This document shows, piece by piece, positions 11,767-23,525 of a stretch of 64,000 bases of DNA. Numbering within the stretch: position 1 is the first letter of the stretch; each line of letters starts with the position of its first letter. The DNA is from Apodospora peruviana (taxonomy: Eukaryota; Ascomycota; Sordariomycetes; Sordariales; Lasiosphaeriaceae): NCBI GenBank assembly GCA_033439685.1, contig JAUEDM010000007.1:992001-1056000 (forward strand), given 5' to 3'. Below the pieces are notes generated by a model. It was not told the DNA's origin, did not search any database, and saw nothing but the letters and a program-made list of their open reading frames with translations. A program made the position numbers and the translations under genes.

Positions 11767-13838
11767 TGATTTCGCTCTTCCGTTTCGCGAGAACTATGGG
11801 GGCTGCACACTTCATCGGGCTAGAGTCATGGGCGTGGTCATGCATCTGGGAGTGCTATATCTTGACTCGTGGTAGGGTCGGTTGCTAATTGGGGGTAAAG
11901 AAGTGCTGGTGGCGCACGTGATTCTCGACTCATCCTTAAGGCTGGACATAAGAGGATTGCAGGTGTTGTTATGGCACGGCCACATGCTTTTACGGAGGTC
12001 GTCTTTGACCATGTATTATTGCTTTGCATTAGCGGGCGTTGGTATGCTGGCTGCTTTTCGCTTCGCTGGCTTTGGTGCCTGGTGCTAGTTAGGCGGATAG
12101 GGAGTGTTCGTTGACTGCCCGAGCGTGTACTGGAGTAAGTAGTGAGGAATCTGGCTCTTAGTCGTCTTTATAGCGTTTCTACCTCATTTCCTTTGTTACA
12201 TTCCCAGCGCGCGCTGCGCAGGATGGGTTTATCCATGTACTTATCTATATAGGTACACACCAAGGATCCGGTCATTCTCCCACAATATCGATTCCTCATA
12301 TAAGGGGATGGTTGTACATTGTTGTACCATGTTTACTATACTTTGAAGGTTTGTTACTATGTCCCAGACCTTTCCTCGGTTCAAATCTTCCTCTTGCCTT
12401 GCTAACTGACCTCTCGTACGCGCCCTGAACTGATTACCATGCACATAATCAAAGAATCGCAGCAGGTGATCATTAAGTTGGGGGAGGTAGGATATCATAG
12501 TATATTTATTTGTTGAAATGCTATGTCTAGCAGTGAATACTATCCACTCTTCACTCCTCGGAAATCCACAAACGCTCAGTCCAGATTGAAACTAAGCTCT
12601 CACCCCCGAGACGACCCAAAATATACTACAGTACTAACGATTAATATCCCCGTTCTCGGCGCCAGAGGAGTCGGACGCGGAGAAGAACTCGACAAGTTGT
12701 TCTGGTTCTGCGGCCCTGGTCTTCTTGGTTTTGTAAAAGAAAATCGCTCTCGGAGCTGGGGTTGGTACCACAGCCAGGCTGCTTGGTTCTGGAAGTCTGC
12801 GCTCCTGACATCCGTAAGGGACTCCTTCTTGGGCTTGTAAAGGACTCCTTCGGAGGTGCTGGGGTCGCACCCGGGCTCCTTGTATTGATACGTCGTGGCT
12901 CTGTTTAACAGCCGCGTTGTTGAGGGATTCACGACCTGGCAGTGCCTAATTCAAGATAATCAACTGTTCGGATCCTCAAGGGGCGTCGAGACATGATGTT
13001 CGCCAACTAACTAGATATGTAGTCTAGGTCTACAATTAGGTTTCTGCTTGTGAAACCCGAGCTGGAAACACCGGGCCCGATCTTTGGCTAGATAAGTTGG
13101 TAAGTAATTGACCCTAGTATGTTGAATAGACAACTAACTTCCTTACCTAAGGTAGGTATCAACCAAGTTAAGAAAACGAATCGACACATCTCACCCACCC
13201 ATCTCCTCTATTGATAGGCATTGCCTATTGATATATGAAATCAACAAGGCTACCAATCACTGATTGACTCATAATCTGAGAATGACTGACGACCCCATGT
13301 CCATTCCGCCTCACAGGTTTTTTTGGGGTCGATCTTGTTGGCTCATCGGTCTCGAGGCACGAAACGACTGGACAGAAATGAATGTGCATTATGCACAAAT
13401 ACCTTTGTTCAGCCTCTTGGAAGTGACAGCGCATAATAGGGTGCCCCACACAGGGGCATTGTTTCGCCAAGTGACTCGTGAGTCGGGCGTAGCAAAGCAA
13501 CGCGGGGCACGTCAGCTCTATCAATCCTTGGCCAGGCGACTGGAGGCCTGTCTGCCTAATTATTAAACTAACCGACCTTGTTTCTGTACCTGTGAACCAA
13601 TTGCCACTCTCAGCAACTTTCACACCTTTACTCAACAACGTTCGGGAGAAGTAGTCGATCCGACTTGTTTGCAAGTTGATATTCAGACTGGAGCATTAGG
13701 TTTCGTCCATTAGATTCCGCAGATCCTCGTCTGGTTGAAGTAACAGGCCAGCCAGCCAAGAGCTGGGTCGGCTCTATTGAGGCCCAACTCAACTTCACGG
13801 GCAGACAGGAAACGCGTGCGTCGTGGACAAACAAAACC
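11767..13838. other. intergenic, no gene recognised
   Basis: About 2.1 kb between the RING gene and the caspase-like gene. An 85-codon minus-strand open frame lies at 12241-12498 and a 110-codon one at 12600-12932. Neither shows a recognisable domain, and both sit in AT-richer DNA with no obvious splice partners. Short CCTTACCTAAGGTAGGTA-type palindromic motifs occur near 13140. No RNA gene seen. Confidence 0.4.
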
Positions 13839-15800
13839 ATGAGTCGGTACGAGCGCCACCCTCAGGACGGTATCGGTACGAGTGGTAGCAGCAGTGGTAG
13901 TGGTCAGACCCGTCGTTATCAAGACTACGATCATCCGCGCTGGGATAACAACGCGCCGATATATCGCGACCATGGACCACGTCGTTCGCCAACAACAGCT
14001 GGAGGCGGTGGTGGCTATCATTACGATGGAGGAAGACCAAGAGCCAGAGACAGTGATCGCGATCGTCGAGACAAGGACAGATTCCGAATGACAGACCGAG
14101 AGCGCGAGAACCTGAAACAACGGCTCAGCGTCCCGCCGGCGCAGCAGCAGCAGCAGCAGCAACGAAACCATCTGGGACGCACGAGATCGCTATCCCTTTC
14201 GCGCAGTGGGTCGTCATCGAGGGACTCGTCACCTGAAATTACTGACAGGCGGCGATATCACAACAGCGAACATCAACATCATCATCAGAACGACAAATGG
14301 GATTCACACCGGCGCCCCCGACGTGACGAGGATCGATTTTATCTGACTCCTCCTGTTCGCCAACACCCGCAGAGGCCGCCGTCGGTGCCGGCAGTCAGGT
14401 ATTATCATGATGAGCGGCTGAGTAGTTTGTCGAGTCCCGAGATGACGCCGATGCCGCTTGTGTCGTTGTCAAGGAAGCCAGGATCAAGATCGCCTCCAGC
14501 TTTAGCTCGGGATGAAATTGGGGGTGGCGGTGACGATCTTGTTACCAGATTTGATCGTGGGTTTCGTCTTGTTGAGCGGCCGTCGCGGCTGCACCACAGT
14601 GATGATGATGTTGAGAGGATGCTGCCGCTGTCTGAAGCTGACTCGATGCGGGATTTGAGGTTTGGACTGCAGAGGATGAGTACGGATCTTGGTGGTCCTC
14701 CTGGGCCGAGGATCGTGAGGAGGTTGCCGTCTCGGAGCGCGAGTATCGATGGCCGGAATGCGGTTACCGTGAAAAGGAGGTTAGGTCCGAGGTCCATGAC
14801 ACCGCCGTACTCCCGCCCGCTCAAGCCGCAGTACACACAGGTCCACGTCCTGATCCTCACCTGGATCTTCCACGACCTGAAGCAGGCGCCCTACACTGCG
14901 CCACCGGCGAGCGAGTACACCTCGCTTGAGGACGAGACGAGGCGGGTGCGCGACACGTTCGAGAGCTTCGGGTACAAGGTCCGCGAGTTCCTGATCCCGA
15001 TGCGAAGCTCGACCGAGTACCTGCGGTCTAAGCTGAAACAATTCACTCGCCTCGCAGCCGACGACACGCTGCTGATTGTGTACTACCACGGCCATGGATG
15101 TTTGGATGACGACAATGAGCTTGTGTTTAGCAGTCACGAGCATCCATCCGATCCTGTGTGGTCTCAAAACGCAGCAGCGGAGATGTACGCTGCGTTGATG
15201 AGCGGTGACTCATGCCCTGCCCACGGCCGACATGCCCAGTATCAAAATCTCGTCAAGAAATAGTGAGTATTAATCAACCTTTATCCCACATATATGCCGA
15301 AAAGATTCTCTGAATTGTGACGCTGACATAATATTAGCGAACGGTACCGCCCCGTAGCTGAAGTAAAATGGGAAGAGATCCGGCCCACCGTCCTCGGGGC
15401 TCCGTGCGATCTGCTCTTGATCCTCGACTGCTGCGCCGCGGGCGGAGCGAACCTGGGGCACGTCAACTGGCGGCCACCGCCGCAGGCGGAGGGCTACACG
15501 AAGCACCTGTTCGCCGCTTGCGGGTTCGAGTCGTTCACGAGCGACGACATGACGGCCGCCATGTGCGAGGTGCTCGACGAGTGGGCGCCCGATCTGCACA
15601 CTTCGCCGCGGCCGTCGCCGTTCTTGACCACCAAGCGGCTGCACCAGATTATGGAGGAGAAGCTGCAGAAGGACTCTGTCGGGTCGCAGCCCATCTTTAA
15701 GCAGCTGCTGCCGCACGACCCGGAGCAGTACATTACACTGCCGAACCTGTTGGATCGGAACCTTGACGGGAGGGGGAGGAGGGGGTATTTCCTGGGTTGA
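13839..15800 (+). CDS. caspase-fold (peptidase C14 / metacaspase-like) protein with long disordered N-terminus
   Basis: Two exons (13839-15262 and 15338-15800) encode 628 residues; the junction restores KKYERYRP. Residues 1 to about 330 are Arg/Ser/Pro/Asp-rich with a short polyglutamine run (CAG repeat near 14142) and a His cluster. The caspase-like domain starts near residue 335 (VHVLILTWIFHDLKQAP). It contains the His motif LLIVYYHGHG (catalytic His near 419) and the Cys motif LILDCCAAGG (Asp505, Cys506/507). These match the H-C dyad of C14 peptidases. Classical fungal metacaspases have DSCHSG at the Cys site, so this belongs to a divergent fungal caspase group. Such proteins are linked to programmed cell death or stress. 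Substrate specificity (Arg/Lys versus Asp) cannot be read from this sequence. Confidence 0.82.
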
Positions 15801-16361
15801 GGATAATACCACCAGGCTTCCGGATTACTGGGTTTTTCTTCTTCTTTTGTGATATCTGATTTGATTATAGCCGGGGTATTTTAGAGGTATAATCCGCTTA
15901 TCTCGGAAGGGGTGTTTCTCCGCCCAAGCGGTCACGATTGATACTTTATGAGCTGGATATGATGGAACGTATTTTCACTGAGGTTTTGGGCATGGAGTTC
16001 ATAATATCATATATGGCTGCACCAAGATAGGTGGGTGTACAGTATTGCTGAGATGATAGGAGAACTGGAATCATACAGAGTCTTTGTAAATAAACCCCCT
16101 ATCCTATCCAGCCTCGAACCAACTGGACTTAGTCGAGACAAACTACGTTGACAACGCTTGACATCGCTTGACAACGAGCAACCGGCCTCCTCCAAATGTG
16201 AAAGAGGTCTGGCCCTAACCCTGCCGGTCTTTTCTTCTTGAACCACCGCAGCGACTGACTCGAAGTTGTCTCCATCCAAAGCGTGCCGGATGGAACTGTA
16301 CCCAGGAGAGTCTCCACACTTGGACCGGGTGAATTAGCGAGCTCTTCATAAATGGTATCGA
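15801..16361. other. intergenic, upstream of tRNA-Asn
   Basis: Spacer of about 560 bp. AT-rich after the caspase-like gene. No coding potential recognised. Confidence 0.4.
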
Positions 16362-16435
16362 TCCTCTGTGGCGCAATTGGCTAGCGCGTCAGACTGTTAA
16401 TCTGGAGGCTGTAAGTTCGACCCTTACCGGAGGAG
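16362..16435 (+). tRNA. tRNA-Asn (anticodon GTT)
   Basis: A full cloverleaf can be drawn. The acceptor stem TCCTCTG pairs with CGGAGGA (one T-G wobble), followed by discriminator G. The D-stem GCGC/GCGC encloses AATTGGCTA. The anticodon stem TCAGA/TCTGG (one T-G) carries loop CTGTTAA with anticodon GTT, hence asparagine. The T-stem GTAAG/CTTAC carries loop TTCGACC. No intron. The loop sequences supply the usual A-box (TGGCGCAATTGG) and B-box (GTTCGACC) of pol III. A decayed copy lies 66 bp downstream. Confidence 0.93.
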
Positions 16436-16501
16436 AAAGAAAACGTGGTGATCTTCTTTTGAAGGTTCTTTTTGTCATTTTATCAACGACAGAGAGTGGG
16501 G

Positions 16502-16578
16502 ATCTGTCTAGTGGCTAGCGAGTCAGTCGTCTTATTTTTCTGGAGGTTGTAAAGTTTAATCGACCGTTGCCCAAAGAG
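16502..16578 (+). pseudogene. degenerate tRNA-Asn copy
   Basis: The stretches GTGGCTAGCGAGTCAG, CTGGAGGTTGTAAAGTT and ATCGACC follow, in order and with near-native spacing, the D-arm, variable/T-arm and T-loop of the tRNA-Asn at 16362. The anticodon arm has been overwritten (TCGTCTTATTTTT) and the acceptor stem no longer pairs. It reads as a tandem tRNA duplicate that has decayed. Chance similarity is unlikely given collinearity over about 60 bases, but I could not run an alignment. Confidence 0.6.
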
Positions 16579-17330
16579 TTGGTCGATATCATGTCCGTGG
16601 TGGCATTCTTTTTGCCGTCTTTCATGATGATCAAGAGCAGCTGGTGCCTGTGAGCTACCGGAATTTGAAAATCAGGAAATGTTCATAGATAATACGATGT
16701 AGATAATTATCATGTGATCAGTCATGATATGCTACAAAGTTACAAGTTTTGATGGAAAGATCTAACCGTACAAGCCGGAGGTTGGTTGAAAGAGTCGAGC
16801 AGGAAGAACTGACTATTGCGTTCTCGTCAAATATGCTCAGATCCGCCAGATGAACTTCCTTTCTTTCATCTCGAGTCTTATCAAGTACGATCCCCTTCTC
16901 TCTTATGACGTCGATGAACAAGCTACTAGTCATTATTAGCATTAAACTTACCAGGTAATGTTGAGGAACTCCAGAATACGGGGTGCTCACTATTGCAAAT
17001 GGCCGAAGTTTGTTGGCTTATCTTTCCGGAAGCCAGTGCGTCAGCGATACCAACACGAGCCGGCTATTATGAATCAAACGCCGTCAGATCTGGTCACGCG
17101 CGCCATCAATGTAAGTGACAAACTGACAACCACACCGGATATGAATTTAGTTGCTCCATGTGGGTAAGTGATAAAGGTTATACAAGGTGGTGACATTGTG
17201 GCTAGCCCCGACTGCCATTCTCTTTTTGAGATCCTCGGCTCCTTGAAAATCGTACGCCAATTTGTCTTACAATCTAGTCTTCTTCCTCGATAACATCCAC
17301 ACATTACATTATATTCTCGCCCCCGCCTCG
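16579..17330. other. intergenic
   Basis: About 750 bp, AT-rich to about 16950. No gene, tRNA or repeat seen. The final 100 bp are probably the leader of the gene at 17331. Confidence 0.4.
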
Positions 17331-19504
17331 ATGAAGATGGAGACCAATAAAGACGCCCCGTCTACCTTTGCGCCGCCAACCAGATGCCCCAACGAATCCG
17401 GAACGGAGAGTCCAATATTCTCGGATAGAAACCCTGATTCTGCCACCCAAGGCTCCAAGGGAGCCGAAGGACATGGTGAACCGGAGGAAATAGATGCGGT
17501 ACATTGGATCGCTCAGGGAAAGCAGGATGAGATGGAAGACTCGGGCGGTGTCCAATCTGGCAAGCCTGCCTCTACGTCCCCAGCCCGCCAAGGTATGACC
17601 AGTGAAATGCTTTCAGCGGAGCCTGTTGTTAATATCTTCTAGGTTCTTCATCTTCGATACCTTCAAGACGACCTAACACGATGAACCTTGAGGCAAATAA
17701 GCGGCAGGCACCGAAGAAGGAACGCAAAGATCACACCAACGAGCCGGTACCCAGGATCGGACCCAACCTGCCAGCCACAGCTCCGCGTGTTTTCGAGTGG
17801 CTAGATTCCACTGAATCCAATTTTGCACTACTCTTCGACCATACCCAGGATGACAACAACAGCGAGTATAGTGGTGATGGCGACAACACCAACAACAATT
17901 ACAGGTATCACAGCGGCCACATGGACGACGAAACCCACAGCCCACGCGCCGCAACACTGACACCCTCTCCCACTCTTCTGGCACATGATGCCTTCCAACC
18001 CGAATACAAGATGACGCACACCCTCCAGAACTGGCAAACAGAGGAACGGACTTTCAAGCGCACGCTCACGGCCTTTTCTTGCGATTCGAGCGGGAAAAAG
18101 CTGACCAAGTTCGTCTCGGGGACAGCCGGGAAAAGCCTCCAGCGGGTCCATATGCCGTTCTCGGCGTTCCGGTACGAAGTTCAGCGGTACTGCAGTAGGT
18201 ATGTTGACGGCTACGATTTATCGAACGTGTTCACGAGATACCAGGCGCCTGCGCTGACGGTTGCTGCTGCTACTACCGCTGCTGCTCCTGCTGCTACTAC
18301 CGCTGCTGCTCCTGCTGCTACTACCGCTGCTGCTCCTGCTGCTACTACCGCTGCTGCTCCTGCTGTTTCTGCTGCTCCTGATGATCATTCCCTTCATGAT
18401 TCTTATAATGATGATGATGATCAAAGCTCGCCTGGTTCGTGTGGGTGTAGTGAAGGGCTGAGTTGTGCGCTGGCGGGCAGCAGTAGCCGCAAAGAAATAT
18501 ACAGAAAGAGGCGGAGGGCGTCAATAATTCCTACGCCAACACTGTCGCCGCTTGACGGCCCTACCGAGTTGGACAGCAACAGGGACGAGGCATGGAAACA
18601 GTGGATAATGACTCCGCCATTGACCCCCCTAAAGCGTCCCGAGTTGATGCCCCTGTGGACGCGATTGGTGCGGAGGTCACCGTCACCGGATAAGGGGAAG
18701 GGAAAGCGTCCCCAGGGATTATTACCACGGTCTGAGAACTACCAGTCCAAGACCACAGGAAATAATGCCAAGCTTGCCCCGGTGGCCGATTTACTTGCCG
18801 AGCAACAGGACGTGTTTCTATCACCTAGGGCAGTCAAGGAACAGAAGAAAGGCCTGAGCTGGTTCCACTTGCCAAACCTCGACCTCGACGGCTCCGGATT
18901 CGACCCATTCAACGACAAGCAGGAAGCCCCCCATCTCACAAGGTCATCATCATCAGCAACCGTCGACGAATACGTGCCTACAAAGTCATCCACAACTCCC
19001 CGAACACACACCTCGACAACGGCAAGTACCCCACAGTTGCGGCCGGCACAGCCCGTCCCGACTGTGACGATAGAACAAGAAGCCGTGATAGCGGAGGCGG
19101 TGCACATGGCTACGGTGGCGCTTCGTGAGTTGCGGTGTACATTGGAACTGGTCGGCAGAGGGTGCTGCGAATCTTGGGAAGAGAAAACCAAGCGAAAAGC
19201 GTGCATGCTTTCCGAGAGGTCGATGTCTAACCGTGACGACCTGATCACAGCCACCATCTCGGTGCTGGAGGAGCAGACTGCTGCGATCGCGGCAGTGCTT
19301 GATGGACGACCGGTTGTGGATCAGTGTGGCGCCAAGGAAATTTCTGATCATCATCATCATCGTCATCATGGTGGACATCATGGGAAGGGGAATCATGTGG
19401 ATGGCAATGTAAATAAGAAAGGGTGGAGACTGAGTCGTTTGAGGTTGCCTGATACGATTGTTGGCATTTTTTCACGCTCGAACCCATTCATAAGCCAAAA
19501 CTGA
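17331..19504 (+). CDS. unrecognised 707-aa protein with Ala/Thr/Pro tandem repeat
   Basis: Two exons (17331-17592 and 17643-19504) join in frame as ARQ-GSSSS across a 50-nt intron (GTATGA...TTCTAG). I do not recognise the family. Visible features: an acidic, Asn/Asp-rich region (near residues 150-180); a segment with more ordered composition (TLQNWQTEERTFKRTLTAF, then PFSAFRYEVQRYC); four 8-residue repeats of type AATTAAAP; an Asp run; and a C-terminal region with TVTIEQEAVIAEAVHMATVA and ELRCTLELVGRGCCESWEEK that could be helical. A His-rich stretch (DHHHHRHHGGHHGKG) lies near the end. No signal peptide or membrane segment. An additional 5' exon cannot be excluded. Likely a nuclear or cytosolic regulatory protein, but this is a guess from composition only. 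Confidence 0.65.
18262..18365 (+). repeat. 24-bp tandem repeat inside coding sequence (4 copies)
   Basis: Four near-perfect copies of a 24-base unit (GCTGCTACTACCGCTGCTGC plus TCCT) encode Ala-Ala-Thr-Thr-Ala-Ala-Ala-Pro. The copies are almost identical at the nucleotide level, which points to recent slippage or unequal exchange. The unit is a multiple of three, so copy-number change would keep frame. Confidence 0.85.
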
Positions 19505-19807
19505 AGTCAGCCGATCTGTTCTGACTTGTAAGTGTCATGACAGGATGCTACAGGAAAATTTGGGTGTCATGGCCGAAGCTTATAGCGCATCACATACGTC
19601 GTGTCCAAACCTTACAGTGGCCAGCTTGTGACAGTACGTACCTACCTAGGTACGGTGGCCAGATTTAGGTCTATATCTAGACAGGCCCCCCCCCCCCCCC
19701 CCTCCTCTGGCAAACCATAGATTTTCCCTCAATCAAGCAAGCAGTTCATTGATCACCCTGACTCGTACCCTCAGTTCTCACCCTTATTTTCCTCCTTTCC
19801 TACAACA
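19505..19807. other. intergenic with poly-C tract
   Basis: About 300 bp. It holds an uninterrupted run of 17 cytosines at 19686-19702, about 105 bp upstream of the next start codon, and a CCTACCTAGGTA palindromic motif near 19640. Confidence 0.6.
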
Positions 19808-20443
19808 ATGATATATGGCCAGAACGAGGCATTGGCCTCCCAGCGCGCGGTCATGGAGCGGGCCTTGCAGGCCATGTTTGCTGGTCTGAACGTTCGAGAA
19901 GAACAACAACGACAAACACAAGCCCGTCTGCCGCAGCACCCTCATCGGTATCAGAGCCCTGATCCGTATGATGCGGCTCCGGCTCCGGCTCCGGCTAGCA
20001 CGTGGCCGGCTCCCGACGATGGTCAAGGCCGGAGCAAGCCTGCACTGCAACGTTTGCAAGATTATCAGATGCAGCTGATGCTTCTCGAGCAGCCGAATTG
20101 GAAGCGACTCATGCAGGATCCTCAACACCCAGACTATGTTTATGGCCAGGTCTGGGATGCACGATTGGATGAATATCAGAGGCTGTTGATGCAGCTCGAG
20201 CAGGAGAAAGAGGAGCTATCCCGGGAACTAGAGGAGCTAGAGCTGAGGGTTCAACAAGAACAAGCCCATCCGCAACACCATAGTCATTGTTTTTACGGTC
20301 CGGCTCTAGCTCCCGGCAATGGCCAAGGCCAGAGCAACCACCGTGCACTGCAAGAATGTCAGAGGCAGTTTACCCTGCTGACACAACTCTATCGACATGC
20401 ACAAGACCAGCTGGGCAAGCTGTTACTGTGGAGGGCTCCTTGA
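19808..20443 (+). CDS. small coiled-coil protein carrying LQDYQMQLMLLEQ-type motif
   Basis: Uninterrupted 211-residue frame, rich in Gln, Leu and Glu. Residues about 78-104 read GQGRSKPALQRLQDYQMQLM and LLEQPNWKRLMQ. From general knowledge of fungal proteomes, LQDYQMQLMLLEQQNKKRL-type motifs recur at the C-terminus or in linkers of otherwise unrelated proteins; their role is unknown. A second, weaker copy follows near residues 175-205 (GQGQSNHRALQECQRQFTLL, TQLYRHAQDQL), so the gene looks like an internal duplication of one unit. Between them is a strong coiled coil (RLLMQLEQEKEELSRELEEL). A Pro-Ala run (APAPAPAS) lies near residue 60. No signal peptide. Expression and function are unproven. 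Confidence 0.6.
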   Translation: MIYGQNEALASQRAVMERALQAMFAGLNVREEQQRQTQARLPQHPHRYQSPDPYDAAPAPAPASTWPAPDDGQGRSKPALQRLQDYQMQLMLLEQPNWKRLMQDPQHPDYVYGQVWDARLDEYQRLLMQLEQEKEELSRELEELELRVQQEQAHPQHHSHCFYGPALAPGNGQGQSNHRALQECQRQFTLLTQLYRHAQDQLGKLLLWRAP

Positions 20444-21162
20444 TCATATGCTTTATTTCCCCACCACTTCTTTATCGGGCTTGGTCTTGCTTTCAGTCGC
20501 TCGCTTGGACCATCATACTTTGCAACACACCTCTTTCATTTCAGATATTCTTTAGATCTTCTCTCTTCCTTTTCTTGCTAGAGTATGCTGTTCAAATATA
20601 ATAGATGTTGAACTAGCGTCTGTTACACCCCTGCAGGGACACCAGTTACATAGCAGCCAGGAAACACACAACTGACAACAGGGTAGAAACGAGGAACGAA
20701 GGGATCAATGCGTATCTAATTATGCACAAGAAAATCATGTATATATAAGAGGGTCGGGACAAGCAAGCAGGCGTATGAGTCCGTATTCCACATGTAAGGC
20801 TGTTATGCTCCACGCGTCAAGATCTCGTAAACGGACCAATCAGATAGCCAATTAGTCATTGTTCGAACGGGATTCGCATTCAAAATTGACCCGCCCCGAC
20901 GGGATTTAGCTCATCCCCTTTCCTCCGGTCGGCCGCCTTCCCAGTCCTCAGGATACGGCACAGCAAACAAGCTGTTTGAGATGGGACTTCATATGCCCAC
21001 CTGTTCCTGAATTCGGATTTTTTTACGCATTTCTTTTCTCTTTGTACGGGATTTAGACACGGAACAGGGAATTCCAGTCGTTCTGCTAGCGCCATCTCGA
21101 ACTGCTGAGCTACTAATTTCCGGATATCGATCAAACCTCTGACTCGAACCCCGAGCCGAGCC
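20444..21162. other. intergenic, upstream of Zn2Cys6 gene
   Basis: About 720 bp. The part at 20860-20925 is GC-rich with an inverted ACGGGATT/AATCCCGT-like pair, not a tRNA. Nothing else recognised. Confidence 0.4.
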
Positions 21163-23525
21163 ATGTCGGCCGTGTATCCAAGTGCAGTGAACGGAGCTGG
21201 AGTTGGCGCGACCTCGTATGGCCGGGCGTGTACCAACTGCGCCAAAGCTAAATGCAAGTGCATTCTTGGACCTACTGCCGGAAGCGTTTGTGAGAGGTCG
21301 GTTGGTCGATCCAAGACTTCTTATTATGTACACAACACATTCTCATTCTCACATATTACGATACTCTAGATGCATCCGGCTCAAGAAGGACTGTCAACCG
21401 GCGCCCAGTGTCCGCAGGAAGCCTGGCCGAAAGCCCGTGTCAAAGACGGCGCAACTCCAAGTCAAACTGGACGACCTCGTTGCCCTGCTCCGGTCGGCAG
21501 CCGCCACAAACGGCACTGGGAGCTCGGCCGATGCGCTACTTGAGCACGCCCAGTCGATATCCCAGGCTGCTTCGACTAGAGGCGGCCGCTCAGAGCAGTC
21601 CGTCTCACCATCCACAACCGGACATGTTCCTTGCCTTGGTGGAGTCGACGACGGTCTGACCGAGCCGTCTTCAGAGCCTACTACGAGCCCAGAGACTACC
21701 CACAGCCAGCACAATGGGCAGCCCGCTGCAACCATCTCTCAGTCTAATCACAACCATGCTGTGCCCATCTCCGCCACCCCACTCACCCACGACCCAGACC
21801 CGTACGACATGGTGTCCCACTATGAGGCCGAAGAGTGCCTTAACATGTTCCGCTCCCACAAAGTCAAGTACTTCCACTTTGTGCACATCCCCGAGTGCGT
21901 CACTGCCGCAGAGCTGCGGGAGGAGCAGCCGCTGCTATGGCTCAGCATCATGGCCTCCAACCTCAGGTCGACATCGCGCCAGAAGGCCCTTGGCAACCAA
22001 CTGCGGGCCATCCTATCCGACAAGCTCCTCGTCCAGCACCAGCGCAGTTTGGACATCCTCCTGGCCCTCCTCAACTTCCTGGGATGGCTGACCTACCACC
22101 TCCGGCTCATCTCGAAGCCCTTCATCGGCATGTACAGTCACCTGGCGGCCGCCGTGATCCAGGACCTCGGCATCGACAAGTCGCCCCCGAAAGCAACCGA
22201 CTCACCCCACCCTATGGCCTGTATGCGCTACCACGGGTTTGTGGTCAAGCACATGCCGTCAACGGTCCGGACGGTCGCGGAATGCCGGGCGCTGCTGGCG
22301 ACCTGGCTCATCTCGGCCTCGATCGCGTCTTTCCTGCGGCGCCCGACCACGCTGTCATGGACACCTCACATGGATGACTGCCTGCGCGTGCTCGAGGAGC
22401 AGGCCGAGTCGCCGCTGGACGGCGTGCTGGTCCATCAAGTTATGCTGCAACGCATCGCAGACCAGGTGCCGGGTATGTCGGTGGCAGTGGATTCTTGTTC
22501 GACCATCAGCCAGATGAAGAATGCCTCGGAATTTCAGATCAGAGCGTTGTTGATCCAGTTGGACGAGGTTAAGCAGAAGCTACCGAGGGATTTACCTGAT
22601 GATTGTAAGAACACTCGCACCTCCTCCTATTTACACCTCTCCTGGGACTTGGAGCAACGCTGACTTGAGGTAAGTGGCACTAATATGCCGTCTTCACGCC
22701 CTGCACAAGGAAGCCGAGATCCACGAACTGGCGCTCTACGCCTCCTCCTCGGCACAGCGATGCTGTGGCCACCCGCTCTCATGCAAAGACCCGCCCAATT
22801 TCACTCCCCAAAGTCCCCAGACTCCCCACGGCCCAGATCTGCAGAGAATCAACGCCCTCAACGCCTGCCTCAAGATCACGAAAACCTGGTTCGAGCTCAT
22901 CCTCGCCCGGGAAGCGCGCAGTTTCCATCTGGTCTCTTTCACCATATCGGCGCAGATTTCTTATTTTATCGTCACCTTATACCGGCTGTCGACGCTCGAT
23001 GATCCGTACTGGGACAAGGCTATGGTGCGGCAGATCATCGACCCGCTTGCGGTGCTCGACGCCTTCTGTGACAAGTTCTCGCTCGTTGCGGCCGAGGTCG
23101 GGATTGAGAACGAGAAGCCCGAGATGGACGTCTGGAGCGCTGGTGCTAGAGCACTGAAGAATCTTAAGTCTGTGTGGGAACCGGTCATACAGCGGGCGTT
23201 GCAGACGCAGCAGGAGCAGCAGCAGCAGCAGCGGCAGAAGCAGCAGCCTGGGGGCGGAGGAGGAGACTTTCTGTCTGCTTCTGGGGGAAATAGTAATGGT
23301 GATAGCTTTCAGCAAGGGAACGGGACGGCCACATCAACAGGAGAAGGATTACCGTCACAAATGACAGTAGATGCTACCATGGGGGATATTGGTGGTGCCG
23401 GTGGTGATGGGCTCTCCTGGGAGAACCTTGGGTTTGACACGATAACGGCGGATTCCTATGGGTGGATTGCCGAGATGTTTGCGCCACCTGGGTGGGATGC
23501 TGCTGCGCATTATCTGTACCAATAA
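21163..23525 (+). CDS. Zn(II)2Cys6 fungal transcription factor
   Basis: Three exons (21163-21296, 21370-22604 and 22675-23525) give 739 residues. The DNA-binding cluster is near residues 22-54: CTNCAKAKCKC, then CERCIRLKKDC, with the first intron splitting the second half (C-E-R|C). The basic linker VRRKPGRKPVSKTAQLQ leads into a short dimerisation helix (VKLDDLVALLRSA). The middle region resembles the fungal-specific transcription factor domain (LGWLTYHLRLISKPFIGMYS and MACMRYHGFVVKHMPSTVRT). The second intron joins LPDD to LALICRLHALHKE. A CAG repeat near 23203 gives a polyglutamine stretch, followed by a Gly-rich region and an acidic/aromatic tail (SWENLGFDTITADSYGWIAE) that may activate. 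The DHA2 transporter downstream on the same strand is a possible, unproven target. Confidence 0.9.

Noticed and set aside
12241..12498. 85-codon minus-strand frame downstream of the RING gene
   Set aside because: No domain, signal peptide or splice partner, and AT-rich non-coding composition; kept only as a note in the intergenic entry.
15250..15345. Frame change in the caspase-like gene
   Set aside because: Explained by a normal GT-AG intron that restores KKYERYRP between the two parts of the domain.
20860..20925. tRNA-like stretch with GTTCGAACGGGATTCG
   Set aside because: No acceptor stem or anticodon arm can be folded on either strand.
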